This document shows positions 30,983 through 40,190 of a DNA stretch of 64,000 bases, piece after piece. The first letter of the stretch is position 1; each line of letters opens with the position of its first letter. The DNA is from Schizochytrium sp. CCTCC M209059 (taxonomy: Eukaryota; Sar; Bigyra; Thraustochytrida; Thraustochytriidae): positions 86,455 through 150,454 of the forward strand of contig KN805439.1 of the NCBI GenBank assembly GCA_000818945.1, given 5' to 3'. The notes beneath the pieces are model-generated. The model did not search any database, had not been told where the DNA came from, and saw only the letters and a list, made by a program, of their open reading frames with translations. A program made the position numbers and the translations under genes.

Positions 30983-33598
30983 ATGGGGTGCGTCGCATCT
31001 AAAGTCACCGATGGTGACAAGGCCAAGCCTGTCATGGTGCCGAACAGCGAACGCAAATGCCGCGACATCTTCTGGCTCATTCTTTTCATAGCATACTGGG
31101 CCGGCATGGTTGTCGTTGCTATCATGGGTCTGAACAACGGAGATGCAGCGCGTCTCTTGTATGCTACCGACGCACACGGAAATCAATGTGGAGGTCTCGA
31201 CAGCCAATGTGTCGGCAACTCTACGTGCGGAAAATACATTGTCTACCCTCGCATCGAGAAAGATTTAATGGCCGCCCTCGAGACCAACAGCAACCTTCTT
31301 TCCGACCCCACCGCGCTTCTCGCGGTTCCATACACGGGCTACTGCGTTTCCTCGTGCCCTACAGGCATCTCGACGGCTCATCTCGACGCCGATGTGCACG
31401 ATTGGGTGTGTGATTACGAAGCCATGCACCTTCTCAATACGCTGTATGACCCGGAGAACCCCGTCGTGGACACTCCTCGCGCTGCAGGACGTGCCATTCT
31501 CGAGGAATGCAAAGCAAGGACAGGTTCTTATCCTTGGGGAGAAACCGTAGTGTCTGATGATGAGGACAACGTCGAAGGCTCAGACGGCACCATTCATAAC
31601 AATGTCCAATGTCAAACCTTTATGACAAGCTGCTACAAAATGTACGTCCAGCAAGAGTCTCTCTTTTTCCGCTGCATCCCCGAAACGGAGACCAATTCTA
31701 CCTGTGCAGATTCGGCGTACCTGGAGTACCACAGCATTCCTGTCAACACTATGACGCTTTCAAGTGGTGAGGTCGTTGCGCGCCCTGTCTCGAACGAGTA
31801 CTGTGGCACCTGCCTTGACCCCGAGCTTGACGACTCTGGCGCGCCAATGGACCCGTCGAGCGATTTGTGCAAAATCAAGCGCACGCTCGGGACGTCACAG
31901 ACCATGGAGGAGACCCCGAACCCGATTTATGAGCAAATCAACACCTGGACCTCGATCTTTACGCGTTGGATGGGCGACATCACGCTCTGCATGACGCCCA
32001 TTTTGGTGTCTGGTGGCGCCGTCGCCGTTGGACTGGGCTGTGTATGGCTCGTGCTGCTCCGCTTCTTTGCAGGTGCCTTCGTGTGGATCTCCATTTGGGC
32101 GCTTCTTTTGAGCTTTGCGTTCTTAACCGTGCAATTTCTCATTCAGGGTAATGTTATTAGTGTCACGGCCATCTCTGACGTGCTCGCATCAATCACAGAT
32201 GTCACAAACGGCGCTGTCAACGCCACGACTGCCGTTGCAGCAGAGGACATTGTCGGAACGCTGCAAGTGTTTGCAGATCAGGAGGAGAGTCAGGAGAAAA
32301 TGTACCGTATTCTTGGCTACATTATGCTTGGCATCACGGTCTTCTTCCTTTTGCTCATTTTAACCATGCTCCGCAAGATCCGTCTTGCCATTGGCGTTCT
32401 CAAGGAGGCTACCAAGGTGGTCGCGGCAATGCCCTCGATCCTTTTCTTTCCCGTGACGACCATTGCGGCCTCCCTTACGGTGTGCATCTACGCCATTTAC
32501 GTTTCCATGCTCGTTCTCTCTTCGGGAGAGATCACGCAGATCACCGTTGCTGGTTTCCAGATGAATGTCACGAACATGGACGCCTCATCGCGACGACTTG
32601 CAAACTCAACGGTAGCCGTGGAGATTGGCGATGCCATTGTGTCTGAGTTCGCTTCGAGCAACCTGAACACGTGGCTGTTCGTGTACAACTTTTTTGGTTT
32701 CCTTTGGACCAATCAGTTCATCGCTGCAGTAGGAGCCACCACAATTGCAGGCGCAGTGAGTTCATGGTACTGGGCGTCCGAGTTCGAAAAGGAGAAGCGC
32801 AAGAAAATGCCCAAGCGGCCCGTCCTCGCCGCGCTGCATCGCACCTTTCGTTTTCATTTGGGCTCGCTCGCCTTTGGTGCCTTTGTCATTGCTGTAGTTC
32901 AGCTCATTCGAGCCGCGCTAGCGTACCTGGACAAGCAGACGCAATCGCTTCAGAAAAGCAACAAGGTTGTCAAGTACGCCATGAAGGCTGTCCAGTGCTG
33001 CCTCTGGTGCTTTGAGAAAATCCTCAAGTTTATCACCAAGCATGCCTACATTATGATTGCGCTTAAAGGTTCGAGCTTTTGCACAGCGACGCGCGACGGC
33101 TTTGTGATTCTGCTCACGAATCTCGCAAAGATTGGTGTTGCCACGGCAATTAACAACCTCATGCTGCTCGTGGCCAAGTTGGTCATTACCGCTGGCTCGG
33201 GTGTTGTGTGTTGGCTCTATGTGACGAATCTGCTGACGGGCGAAGATCAACCTTCGAGCGCCATCGTCCCGGTCCTGGTTGCCGCTGTTCTTGGCTGGTA
33301 CGTGGCCTCCTCGGTTCTGTCCGTCTACGCTCTTGCTGTGGACACGATCATGGTGTGCTTTTGCGAGGATGAGCGTCGCAACGACGGCAGCCCGAATAAG
33401 CCGTACTACATGTCTGCCTCGCTTCGTCGCATCGCACGCAAGAGCAACAAGATCCACGACAAGGAGCAGTCCGTCAGGCGCACGGCACGCAGCAATAACG
33501 ACGAGGACGAGGACGAGGAAGATAACAACAAGGTTGAGAAGAAGGCAAGTGAGCCCACGCTCCAGCCCAAGTCCCCCAGTAAGGCGCCCATGCTGTGA
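30983..33598 (+). CDS. Choline transporter-like protein (SLC44/CTL family)
   Basis: 871 residues, in the upper range for the family. The first transmembrane helix (about 29-50) lies in the family-typical RKCRDIFWLILFIAYW context and is followed by GDAARLLYATDAHGN.CG. A long Cys-rich extracellular loop with several N-glycosylation sites comes next, then about nine further helices between about 330 and 800. The cytoplasmic tail is basic and then acidic. The protein starts MGCVASK, a typical N-myristoylation site with a palmitoylatable Cys3. Animal members transport choline or ethanolamine, or act at membranes in other ways; the substrate here is not readable. Confidence 0.92.
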   Translation: MGCVASKVTDGDKAKPVMVPNSERKCRDIFWLILFIAYWAGMVVVAIMGLNNGDAARLLYATDAHGNQCGGLDSQCVGNSTCGKYIVYPRIEKDLMAALETNSNLLSDPTALLAVPYTGYCVSSCPTGISTAHLDADVHDWVCDYEAMHLLNTLYDPENPVVDTPRAAGRAILEECKARTGSYPWGETVVSDDEDNVEGSDGTIHNNVQCQTFMTSCYKMYVQQESLFFRCIPETETNSTCADSAYLEYHSIPVNTMTLSSGEVVARPVSNEYCGTCLDPELDDSGAPMDPSSDLCKIKRTLGTSQTMEETPNPIYEQINTWTSIFTRWMGDITLCMTPILVSGGAVAVGLGCVWLVLLRFFAGAFVWISIWALLLSFAFLTVQFLIQGNVISVTAISDVLASITDVTNGAVNATTAVAAEDIVGTLQVFADQEESQEKMYRILGYIMLGITVFFLLLILTMLRKIRLAIGVLKEATKVVAAMPSILFFPVTTIAASLTVCIYAIYVSMLVLSSGEITQITVAGFQMNVTNMDASSRRLANSTVAVEIGDAIVSEFASSNLNTWLFVYNFFGFLWTNQFIAAVGATTIAGAVSSWYWASEFEKEKRKKMPKRPVLAALHRTFRFHLGSLAFGAFVIAVVQLIRAALAYLDKQTQSLQKSNKVVKYAMKAVQCCLWCFEKILKFITKHAYIMIALKGSSFCTATRDGFVILLTNLAKIGVATAINNLMLLVAKLVITAGSGVVCWLYVTNLLTGEDQPSSAIVPVLVAAVLGWYVASSVLSVYALAVDTIMVCFCEDERRNDGSPNKPYYMSASLRRIARKSNKIHDKEQSVRRTARSNNDEDEDEEDNNKVEKKASEPTLQPKSPSKAPML

Positions 33599-33850
33599 TG
33601 TAGAAACCAACAGAAAAATGCTTGGTACAAACTGTAAACCCAAAACAAAATTGTGTGAACAAATTTTTTGACTGACGAAACAAGGTGACGACGGAAACGA
33701 AAAAACAAAAAAAAGAAGGACAAGAAGAAGAAGAAGTAGGAAGAGGCTGCTGTTCTTGCTTGCTTGTTTCGAAGAAATAAAAAAGGCTGCACTTGCCATC
33801 GTTTTATGGACAGATGCACGGACGGATGAACGATAGACAAGCACTTGGCG
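33599..33850. other. Convergent 3' spacer
   Basis: 252 bases, A-rich with GAAGAAGAAG near 33725. It separates the SLC44 stop from the P450 stop. Confidence 0.5.
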
Positions 33851-35335
33851 TCAAAGGCTGGGGGCTGCCGAGAGCGCGCGAAGTACAATGCGATGGGCGC
33901 CTGGCCGCAGCGAGACAAAGTTATACGGACGCACGTCTTCGGGCGACGTACTTGAAAGCGAGAACTCTGCCAATAATGCTGCGACGATCGCCTTTGACTC
34001 GACACTGGATAGCGGGCGTCCAATGCAAATGCGTGCGCCGCCCCCAAATGGTCTTGGTGGCGCATCTTCACGCAAGTGAGCTCGCGGACACTGAAATGAG
34101 CCAGCCTTTTCCCCGAAGAGAGACGTGTCGCGATGGTAGCCGTAGAGACTAAAGATGACCTCTTGGTCTTTGGGAATACGATGACCCAACAGCACTGTGT
34201 CATGCGCAGGCCGTCGTGTCACCACGGCTACACTTGGCATAAGCCGCGCACTTTCCAAAAAGGCAGCCTCAAGGGACTTGAGCCGCTGAAGAGCCGTCCA
34301 TGCTGGAATGTCTTGCATCGTCTCGATCGCATCCCAATCTGTCTTGGTTGGACCGCGAGAGCCCGCCGCAAAGAGCCCAGATTGAAGGACTTCGCTACGA
34401 ACCCGATCTTGGACGTCCGGGTTTTCGGCAAGGTGAATGAGACACCACGAGATGGACGTCGAAATGTTTTCATGACCCATCGTAAGGAAAGTGAGGCAAA
34501 GGTTCTCGACCTCCTCATCGGAGAGGCCTGCAGGATCATCTACAAAAAGCTTGACCCAGGGCGCTTCGTCCCGATCTTGCTCATTTTCGAGCGGTGCAGC
34601 CGCTCGAGCCTGTTCAATTGCCTCTCGGAGGAGGGGTTTTAGGACATTGAGCGGACCGGTGGCCGCGCCTGTACCCGAGGGCTGCTTGCGCCAGTCACGG
34701 TTAGTCATGTCGACGATGCGCCAGTGAAGCACAATCATGAGCTGCCGAAGCGCGGATACGCGCGGATCGATCTTTCTACGATCGAGACCGGTCAGCGAGC
34801 CCCATGGCTCGCCCAAGACAAGCTCAGTGATAATATCAGTCGTGGTTGCGCGCACGGCCCGATCGAGAGCAATTGTTTCATGCGATCTGTCGGGGCGTGC
34901 AGACTCGTTAATGCGACGCGCCCAGAATGCCCGCAGACGCAGAGCATGCTTGTATGACACCCTTGTCACTCGGCTCTGCAGCTGATTATTCATGGATCGC
35001 TGTGCCGCGCGGCGAAGTTTGGTGTGCTCTTGGCCATCGAGTGCAATCAGGTGCAGCGGGACAACCGAGCGAAAAGGTTCAATCGTCTGCGGACCTTTGA
35101 GCCAGAGTCCGTCTTCGCCCTCGAGTACTTGATGCAAGGCCTCTGCGTCGTGTACGTACACGGAGTCGACCTTGCCGTCCGCGGCCTCTGAAATGACTCT
35201 GAAAATGCTCGGATTGCCCATGAGCATGCGCAGGCTATCCAATCGCATAAAAGGGTCCGCAACTTGCGGTTTGTACGTGGGCTCGAGGCCGATCTCCGCC
35301 GTGGGGATCTCCTCAAAGTCCAGCGGCGCGTCCAT
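33851..35335 (-). CDS. Cytochrome P450 monooxygenase
   Basis: 494 residues from the ATG at 35335 (MDAPLDFEEIP), the normal P450 length. The frame is open for another 212 codons upstream, but that part is low-complexity and overlaps the divergent leader. Motifs in order: I-helix FLTMGHENISTSISW, ExxR as ESAR, a PRAH in place of PERF, and the heme loop PFGGGARICIG (about 429-439) with the Cys ligand. The usual I-helix Thr that helps oxygen activation is Asn here (GHEN). No obvious N-terminal membrane helix, which is unusual for a eukaryotic P450 and suggests a soluble or organellar enzyme. Substrate unknown. Confidence 0.9.
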   Translation of the reverse strand: MDAPLDFEEIPTAEIGLEPTYKPQVADPFMRLDSLRMLMGNPSIFRVISEAADGKVDSVYVHDAEALHQVLEGEDGLWLKGPQTIEPFRSVVPLHLIALDGQEHTKLRRAAQRSMNNQLQSRVTRVSYKHALRLRAFWARRINESARPDRSHETIALDRAVRATTTDIITELVLGEPWGSLTGLDRRKIDPRVSALRQLMIVLHWRIVDMTNRDWRKQPSGTGAATGPLNVLKPLLREAIEQARAAAPLENEQDRDEAPWVKLFVDDPAGLSDEEVENLCLTFLTMGHENISTSISWCLIHLAENPDVQDRVRSEVLQSGLFAAGSRGPTKTDWDAIETMQDIPAWTALQRLKSLEAAFLESARLMPSVAVVTRRPAHDTVLLGHRIPKDQEVIFSLYGYHRDTSLFGEKAGSFQCPRAHLREDAPPRPFGGGARICIGRPLSSVESKAIVAALLAEFSLSSTSPEDVRPYNFVSLRPGAHRIVLRALSAAPSL

Positions 35336-35969
35336 CTTCCCCTCTTTCCTGTCGCTTCGCTGCGCAAAAGAGCTGGCAGTCTCGCGCCTTCTATGGCGCC
35401 CGAAAGCCTGACTCCCGGTGCCGGCCGTGCCGCCGCGCGACTGGCCCCGGCGCCGCGTGCGCGCCTGCTCGCAGCCCCGCGCAGCCAGGGCGGCCTCGAC
35501 GGGCGGGCGCGACGCTCGAAGCGGGTCTGCCGAGTCCGCCGCTGCCTCCATGCCTGCCTCCATGCCTGCCATGGCGCGCCATCTGCCGCATCCCGGCCCC
35601 TTCTCCGCCTCCGCCTCCGCCTCCGCGGCAGGTCCAGGGCGCAGCGGCGCCCCGCGCGCGGGCAAGCGGGCTCGTGCGCGAGCCATGCAGGGCTCCGGCC
35701 CGGCGCACCGGCATGGGAGCGCGAGGCTCGTGCCGGGCAGCAGAACCGCATCGAGGACGAGGAGCACGCGCCCGAGGCCCTGGCGCAGAGCGAGGCCGAG
35801 GCCGGCCCCGCGCGCGGAGAGCAGCCCCGGGCAGAGCCAGGCCTGGGGAGGAGGAGGAGGGGAGATCGCCGGCGCGACTGCGACGGAGAGCAGGGCGGCG
35901 AGGCCGCGGGATTTCGGGGCTCTCGAGGGACGGACGCTGGCTTCGTTCGCATCACGGACGCGACGCGAC
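35336..35969. promoter_or_regulatory. Divergent promoter region of P450 and the ankyrin gene
   Basis: 634 GC-rich bases between two divergent start codons. Both adjacent frames happen to stay open through it in opposite directions. The translations are Ala/Arg/Pro-rich with no domain, so I treat it as leader and promoter. Short CTCCGC repeats occur at 35601-35625. Confidence 0.5.
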
Positions 35970-37478
35970 ATGAAGCTCCTCTATGAGAGCGTGCAGCGCG
36001 GCGACGTGGAGGCTGTGGTGGACGCGGTGACGGCGAAGCCGGAGAAGCTGGACAAGGTGCTCACGCAGGCGAATGACACGCCTCTGACGTGGGCGTTGAA
36101 CCCGAACAGCGGCATGCATCCGGAGATCGCGCGGGTGCTCATTGAGCGCGGGGCCAACGTTGACGCGCAGCAGAACGACGGATGGACGCCGCTCATGCTC
36201 GCGTGCAGATATTCACAGCCCGAGGTTGCCAAAATGCTGGTCGAGCGCGGGGCCAAGCTTGATTTGCAAAAATGCGACGGCTGGACCGCGCTCATGATCG
36301 CCTGCAGCGAGGGAGAGACGGAGATCGCGACTCTGCTCGTGCAGCGCGGCGCCAAACTTGACGTGCAAAACAATCAGGGATGGACCGCGCTCATGTTCGC
36401 GTGCGAGCTTGCACAGCCCAAGGTCGCGCAAGATATCATTCGCCGTGGTGCTCAGCTCGATACCCAGCAAAAGCAAGGCTGGACCGCGCTCATGTTCGCC
36501 GCTCGCCATGACCAGCCCGAGACGGTGCGCATGCTCCTGGAGCGCGGAGCCAAGGTCGATATCGAGGACCAGGACGGCGTCACAGCACTCATGCATGCTT
36601 GCCGCAAGCCGACGTCGACCGCCCATACGTGCCAAGGGCTTCTCGCTGCTGTCAAGGCGTGCTGGGCCGCAGGCGCTAGTCTTGAGAGCCCGTCGAGCAA
36701 AGCGAACGAGGTCGCAGAGGCTGAAACGTCCACGACGACGGTCGAGGGAAGCGGCATCGACGCAGGCCGAGGCCCTAGCGCGGAAGATATCAGTGTTGAC
36801 GACGATGAAGACGTTCCTGAACTCATTGGCGGAAGCTCGCGTCGGCTCCGCGCACAAAACAGTGTCGCAGAAGACACTCCTGCTGCTGTTGATGCACCCG
36901 ACAGCGACAAGGCAAGCGAGCCGCGCGACGAAGAGATTTCGGGCACGGCTGAGACAGCGGGTGACGAGGAACCTCTGCCGACGGCTGTCGACGTCAATGA
37001 GCCACCATCGACCAAGTCTTCAACGCAGAGTGCTTTGAAGATTGCTCAGGAAGAGCACAGAGCTGATGCGGTTGAGTTTCTTACATTTGTGTCAAAATCG
37101 GACGTGGCATCTCTCTTGCTGGACGAGCTCAAAATGCCGCGCGAGGTCGTTGTGTCCTTTTTCGACAATGAAGTCCGAAGCGCCGAAGATTGCGCAATTC
37201 TCACCGAAGCAGATCTCCAGCAAATGGGCGTTGACACGGTGATGAAGCGTCGCAAGATTCTCCGGCACTTTCAGCCCTCCAAAGCCCCAGAGACGCAAGA
37301 ACAAGAAACCAAGGCGCCTGTCACGCCTGCTGAGACCAAAGAGAAGGAAACAGAGCCTGTGGGAAGAGTTGCCTCGCCCGATTCTGCAAAAGCAGGCTTT
37401 GCTGACCGTCTGAGCCAGGCGCAGCAGCAACAGCAACAACAACGCCCGGCTGACGACCCGCAATGCTGTGTGCAGTAA
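35970..37478 (+). CDS. Ankyrin-repeat and SAM-domain protein with a C-terminal CaaX box
   Basis: 502 residues from the ATG at 35970. About six ankyrin repeats (residues 1-215) show strongly repeated DNA (GGCTGGACCGCGCTCATG units), with the pattern GWTALMFACE...VAQDIIRRGAQLD. A disordered acidic Ser/Thr/Glu region (about 220-365) follows. A SAM-like domain lies at about 365-435 (VEFLTFVSKSDVASLLLDEL ... MGVDTVMKRRKILRHF). A Gln-rich stretch ends in CCVQ, a CaaX prenylation signal. Prenylation would tether a protein-interaction scaffold to a membrane. Partners unknown. Confidence 0.85.
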   Translation: MKLLYESVQRGDVEAVVDAVTAKPEKLDKVLTQANDTPLTWALNPNSGMHPEIARVLIERGANVDAQQNDGWTPLMLACRYSQPEVAKMLVERGAKLDLQKCDGWTALMIACSEGETEIATLLVQRGAKLDVQNNQGWTALMFACELAQPKVAQDIIRRGAQLDTQQKQGWTALMFAARHDQPETVRMLLERGAKVDIEDQDGVTALMHACRKPTSTAHTCQGLLAAVKACWAAGASLESPSSKANEVAEAETSTTTVEGSGIDAGRGPSAEDISVDDDEDVPELIGGSSRRLRAQNSVAEDTPAAVDAPDSDKASEPRDEEISGTAETAGDEEPLPTAVDVNEPPSTKSSTQSALKIAQEEHRADAVEFLTFVSKSDVASLLLDELKMPREVVVSFFDNEVRSAEDCAILTEADLQQMGVDTVMKRRKILRHFQPSKAPETQEQETKAPVTPAETKEKETEPVGRVASPDSAKAGFADRLSQAQQQQQQQRPADDPQCCVQ

Positions 37479-37639
37479 GCGTCGATGTGCGGTGGGAAAT
37501 AGGGAGAGACCAACAAGGATAACATAAGACTCACAATCAATCAAATAATCAAACAAACAAGCATGCGCATTCAAACCTACATTCAGAGATGAGACTTTAT
37601 ACTTTTACCGCTCTTTTCAACCAATTCACCCCTGGTCAC

Positions 37640-37713
37640 GTCTCGGCGGGTCGACGCGCAATCTCCACAAACCACCGGCTCGTGTTTACGATCGCGCGCG
37701 TCATGTACGAAAC
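37640..37713 (-). promoter_or_regulatory. SECIS element in the 3' UTR of the selenoprotein gene
   Basis: Starts about 15 bases after the TAG stop. Folding by hand on the minus strand: helix I GTTTCG (37713-37708) pairs with CGAGAC (37645-37640). The core has ATGA (37704-37701) opposite CGAC (37653-37650), giving the four non-Watson-Crick pairs with tandem G.A/A.G. Helix II has ten pairs (37699-37690 with 37663-37654, two of them G.U). The apical loop begins with AAA (37687-37685), about 13 bases after the core ATGA. All hallmarks of a eukaryotic SECIS are present. Confidence 0.85.
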
Positions 37714-37728
37714 TTTTCCCAAAGTGAT

Positions 37729-38235
37729 CTACTGTCGGTCCTCGGTACTAGTCATGGTTGACTCTTGCTTGGACATGAGATATGCATCAAAGACTTGAGC
37801 GAGCTCGCCCGGTTGCGGCAAGCGACCTTGCGTGGCGAGAGACCACAATCGAAGTCCCTTGGTGACGCCGTCGGCTTCCATTACATATACATCAAAGGCG
37901 TAGCCCCCACTTGCTTCCATGCCCGCCTCTTGTTTTTTGCCTCGCACACGAACGTTAGGCCACGCAAGCTGCTTTGTGGATTCCTCGACGAGCTCGTCGC
38001 GCGCGTCCGCAAAATCGTGGTACGTGACACCAGCTCCACATCATTTGCACGGCCAGTATACATGCACGAGCGCCTCCTCGCGCGGCGATTGCGACGTTGC
38101 TTCTTCTACCATTGCGTCCACGAGATGATCGTATGTCCGGCTGAGCGTTGCGGAATTGTTGATGTCTCGGGGTCTTTGTCCCTGTTCTTTTTGCCGATTT
38201 CTTTCATCCGGCTTCGCGATTCTTCTCAACTTCAC
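37729..38235 (-). CDS. SELENOH: Selenoprotein H-like protein with an in-frame TGA (selenocysteine)
   Basis: 168 residues if the TGA at 38041-38043 is read as selenocysteine (U) at position 65. Before it the frame gives EEALVHVYWPCK, and after it CGAGVTYHDFADARDELVEE. The C-terminal half (GGYAFDVYVMEADG, then LRLWSLATQGRLPQPGEL) matches the SELENOH pattern of FEV.LL..DG, ELW.G and FP.P.E. The N-terminus is basic, like the nuclear/nucleolar targeting region of SELENOH. The redox motif is C-x-U-C, where animal SELENOH has C-x-x-U. A SECIS element follows the TAG stop. ATG 38235 is the first in frame; ATG 38112 would give 127 residues. Family: thioredoxin-fold Rdx proteins, redox function. Divergent from the TTL-like gene. 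Confidence 0.88.
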
Positions 38236-38610
38236 TGGTCCCTCGCTCGTTCGTTCGCTTATCGACGGTCAAACGCGTATTGCCAAGGAGGAAAGAAGCC
38301 CTCGCCACTTCGACGCGACGGCCAGTATCTATGCTTTTTTCGCGCCACGGACGACCGTCTACGGCCATGGTTCGGGAGAAAGCTCGAAGTCTGACGTTCC
38401 CACGTCGATGGAAAGCTAAGCTTTGGGAACGGAGAGGTGTGCACCCGATGAACTAAAAATGACTTGTGAAGAAGGTCACTGCGAGCACGGGGTCCGTGGC
38501 GCGTGCGTCCGCCAATCGTCAGCAAATACGCAAGGTCGGAGAGCGAGAAAAGCGGCCCGACTGCGACTTGGGACGAGCGAGCGGCGCGCCACGCCAGCTG
38601 ACTGAGAGAC
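38236..38610. promoter_or_regulatory. Divergent promoter of the selenoprotein and TTL-like genes
   Basis: 375 bases between start codons pointing apart. No conserved element was recognised. It contains GC-rich leader on the TTL side. Confidence 0.45.
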
Positions 38611-39810
38611 ATGCCGGTGCTGTGGACGTGCTCGCCGAGCTGGGAGTGGGCGTTCCGGGCGGCCGCCGACGGCGGTGATGAGAATGTGGGCGGCTCTGAA
38701 AACAACGCCGAAGTCGCGTGGCGCGCGTGCGAAAAGGTAGACAAGCTCACGGCGCTGCCCTCGTACGATCGCAGCCAGGGCAACGCGCTGCTACGCATCG
38801 AGGCTGTCGATGATGAAAACTGCCAAAGTGCCGAGGAGCGGAAGTCCCCGAGCGTGACGTGGTTTGGAGCCGGATGCTTTGACAGCCTCGGGGACAAGGA
38901 CATGCTCTGGATGGTGCTCGAAAGGCTCGGTCTCGAACGCTTCGTGCCTGCGACCAGCGTGCTCGTATGGGATGTGGACGAAGTCGATCAAGTCCGCTTG
39001 CCAGCGACAGCCGATGATCTCGTCGTACTCAAGCCACCTCTTGGATGCCACGGTGAGGGCATTGTCTTTTTTGAGACGGGGCCTAGCAAGGCACGCGAGA
39101 CGCAAGAGCGCATCCTGGCTATTATAAGTGAAGACGCGAGACGAGCGCGTGCAGAACGCGGTTTCCTGGAGCACCTTTTGCAGCGCAAGGGTCGGTTGCC
39201 GGGATGGGTTCTGCAAGCACATATTCGAAGCATGCTTTTGCAAGGGGACCGCAAGTTTCACTTGCGTGCTTATGTGCTTGCGGACGATGCTAAACAAACT
39301 CTCTTTCGGTATGCCACCATGGAAGCACGTGTTGCTGAAATGGCATACAACGCTACGGACTGCAACGATCGCGCATCGCATATTACCAATGGAGCTGGCG
39401 GGGATCGCATTCAGCGCGTGCTCGTGCGTGAGCTTCCCGAGCTGGCGGCGATGCAAGATCGCCTCGATAGCTTTGTAGACGAGCTTCTGGCTGACCCAGG
39501 ATTCCGCGACGCTGTCTTCAATCACGCACACCGTCCACCGGAGCGAAAGGCTCGTTTTGGGGGACGCTTTGCGATTGGTGCTCTGGACCTTATGATTGAC
39601 GATACGGGCCGTCCTTGGATTCTCGAAGTCAACGCACGAAGTCCCGGGTGTGCCCCTGAGGGAACGGGCTCGGCAGCCTTTCAGGCTCACATGTGTGAGC
39701 TTGCCGGCGAACTCTTGCGCTTTGGCGCTGCATCTTTGAATGATGAGCCTGTGGAGGTGCGGGAAGACGGTTTTCAGCCAGTCGCACAGGTTTGTGAGAG
39801 TGAAAAGTAG
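38611..39810 (+). CDS. Tubulin-tyrosine-ligase-like (TTL/TTLL) ATP-grasp protein
   Basis: 399 residues. ATP-grasp features in TTL order: VVLKPPLGCHGEGIVFF (about 137-153), WVLQAHIRSMLL, GDRKFHLRAYVLA and, at the metal site, ALDLMIDDTGRPWILEVNARSPG (about 322-344). Family members ligate amino acids (Tyr, Glu or Gly) to tubulin or other proteins. It lacks the extra domains of large TTLLs. Presence fits a flagellate stage. The exact amino acid and target cannot be read. Confidence 0.82.
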   Translation: MPVLWTCSPSWEWAFRAAADGGDENVGGSENNAEVAWRACEKVDKLTALPSYDRSQGNALLRIEAVDDENCQSAEERKSPSVTWFGAGCFDSLGDKDMLWMVLERLGLERFVPATSVLVWDVDEVDQVRLPATADDLVVLKPPLGCHGEGIVFFETGPSKARETQERILAIISEDARRARAERGFLEHLLQRKGRLPGWVLQAHIRSMLLQGDRKFHLRAYVLADDAKQTLFRYATMEARVAEMAYNATDCNDRASHITNGAGGDRIQRVLVRELPELAAMQDRLDSFVDELLADPGFRDAVFNHAHRPPERKARFGGRFAIGALDLMIDDTGRPWILEVNARSPGCAPEGTGSAAFQAHMCELAGELLRFGAASLNDEPVEVREDGFQPVAQVCESEK

Positions 39811-40190
39811 TTCTCAAAACAATGACAATGTCGACACGTACCCTGTGGATGATCAAAATGTGGTAAAAGAAAAAAGAAATGTGTGTGCAATACGGACAAG
39901 TTTTTTCTCTCGCTCTACCTTTCATTCATGCGAGCATTAGATATTTCAGGTGTGTAACAAAGCATTTTCCGATGATTTCACACCCCGAAAAGTGATTGAT
40001 GTGAACAAGAAGAGGTGACATTCGAAAAAGATAGTTTTGACGTTTTTGATGCACGCGTGAACGTCGCGCTTCAGTGTAGATACGCGCAGACGTTCGTGTC
40101 CTGCATCGATGGATATTCCATTGCAATTGCTTGATGTGCGAGCTAAATCGTGCGATCCTACCAGCCATTCGTTTTGGTTTGCCTTGTTAT
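39811..40190. other. Convergent 3' spacer
   Basis: 380 AT-richer bases between the TTL-like stop and the MFS stop. No gene was seen. Confidence 0.5.

Noticed and set aside
35418..35969. 184-codon N-terminal extension of the ankyrin protein and a matching extension of P450
   Set aside because: The two extensions overlap on opposite strands and are low complexity. Starts at 35970 and 35335 give normal proteins.
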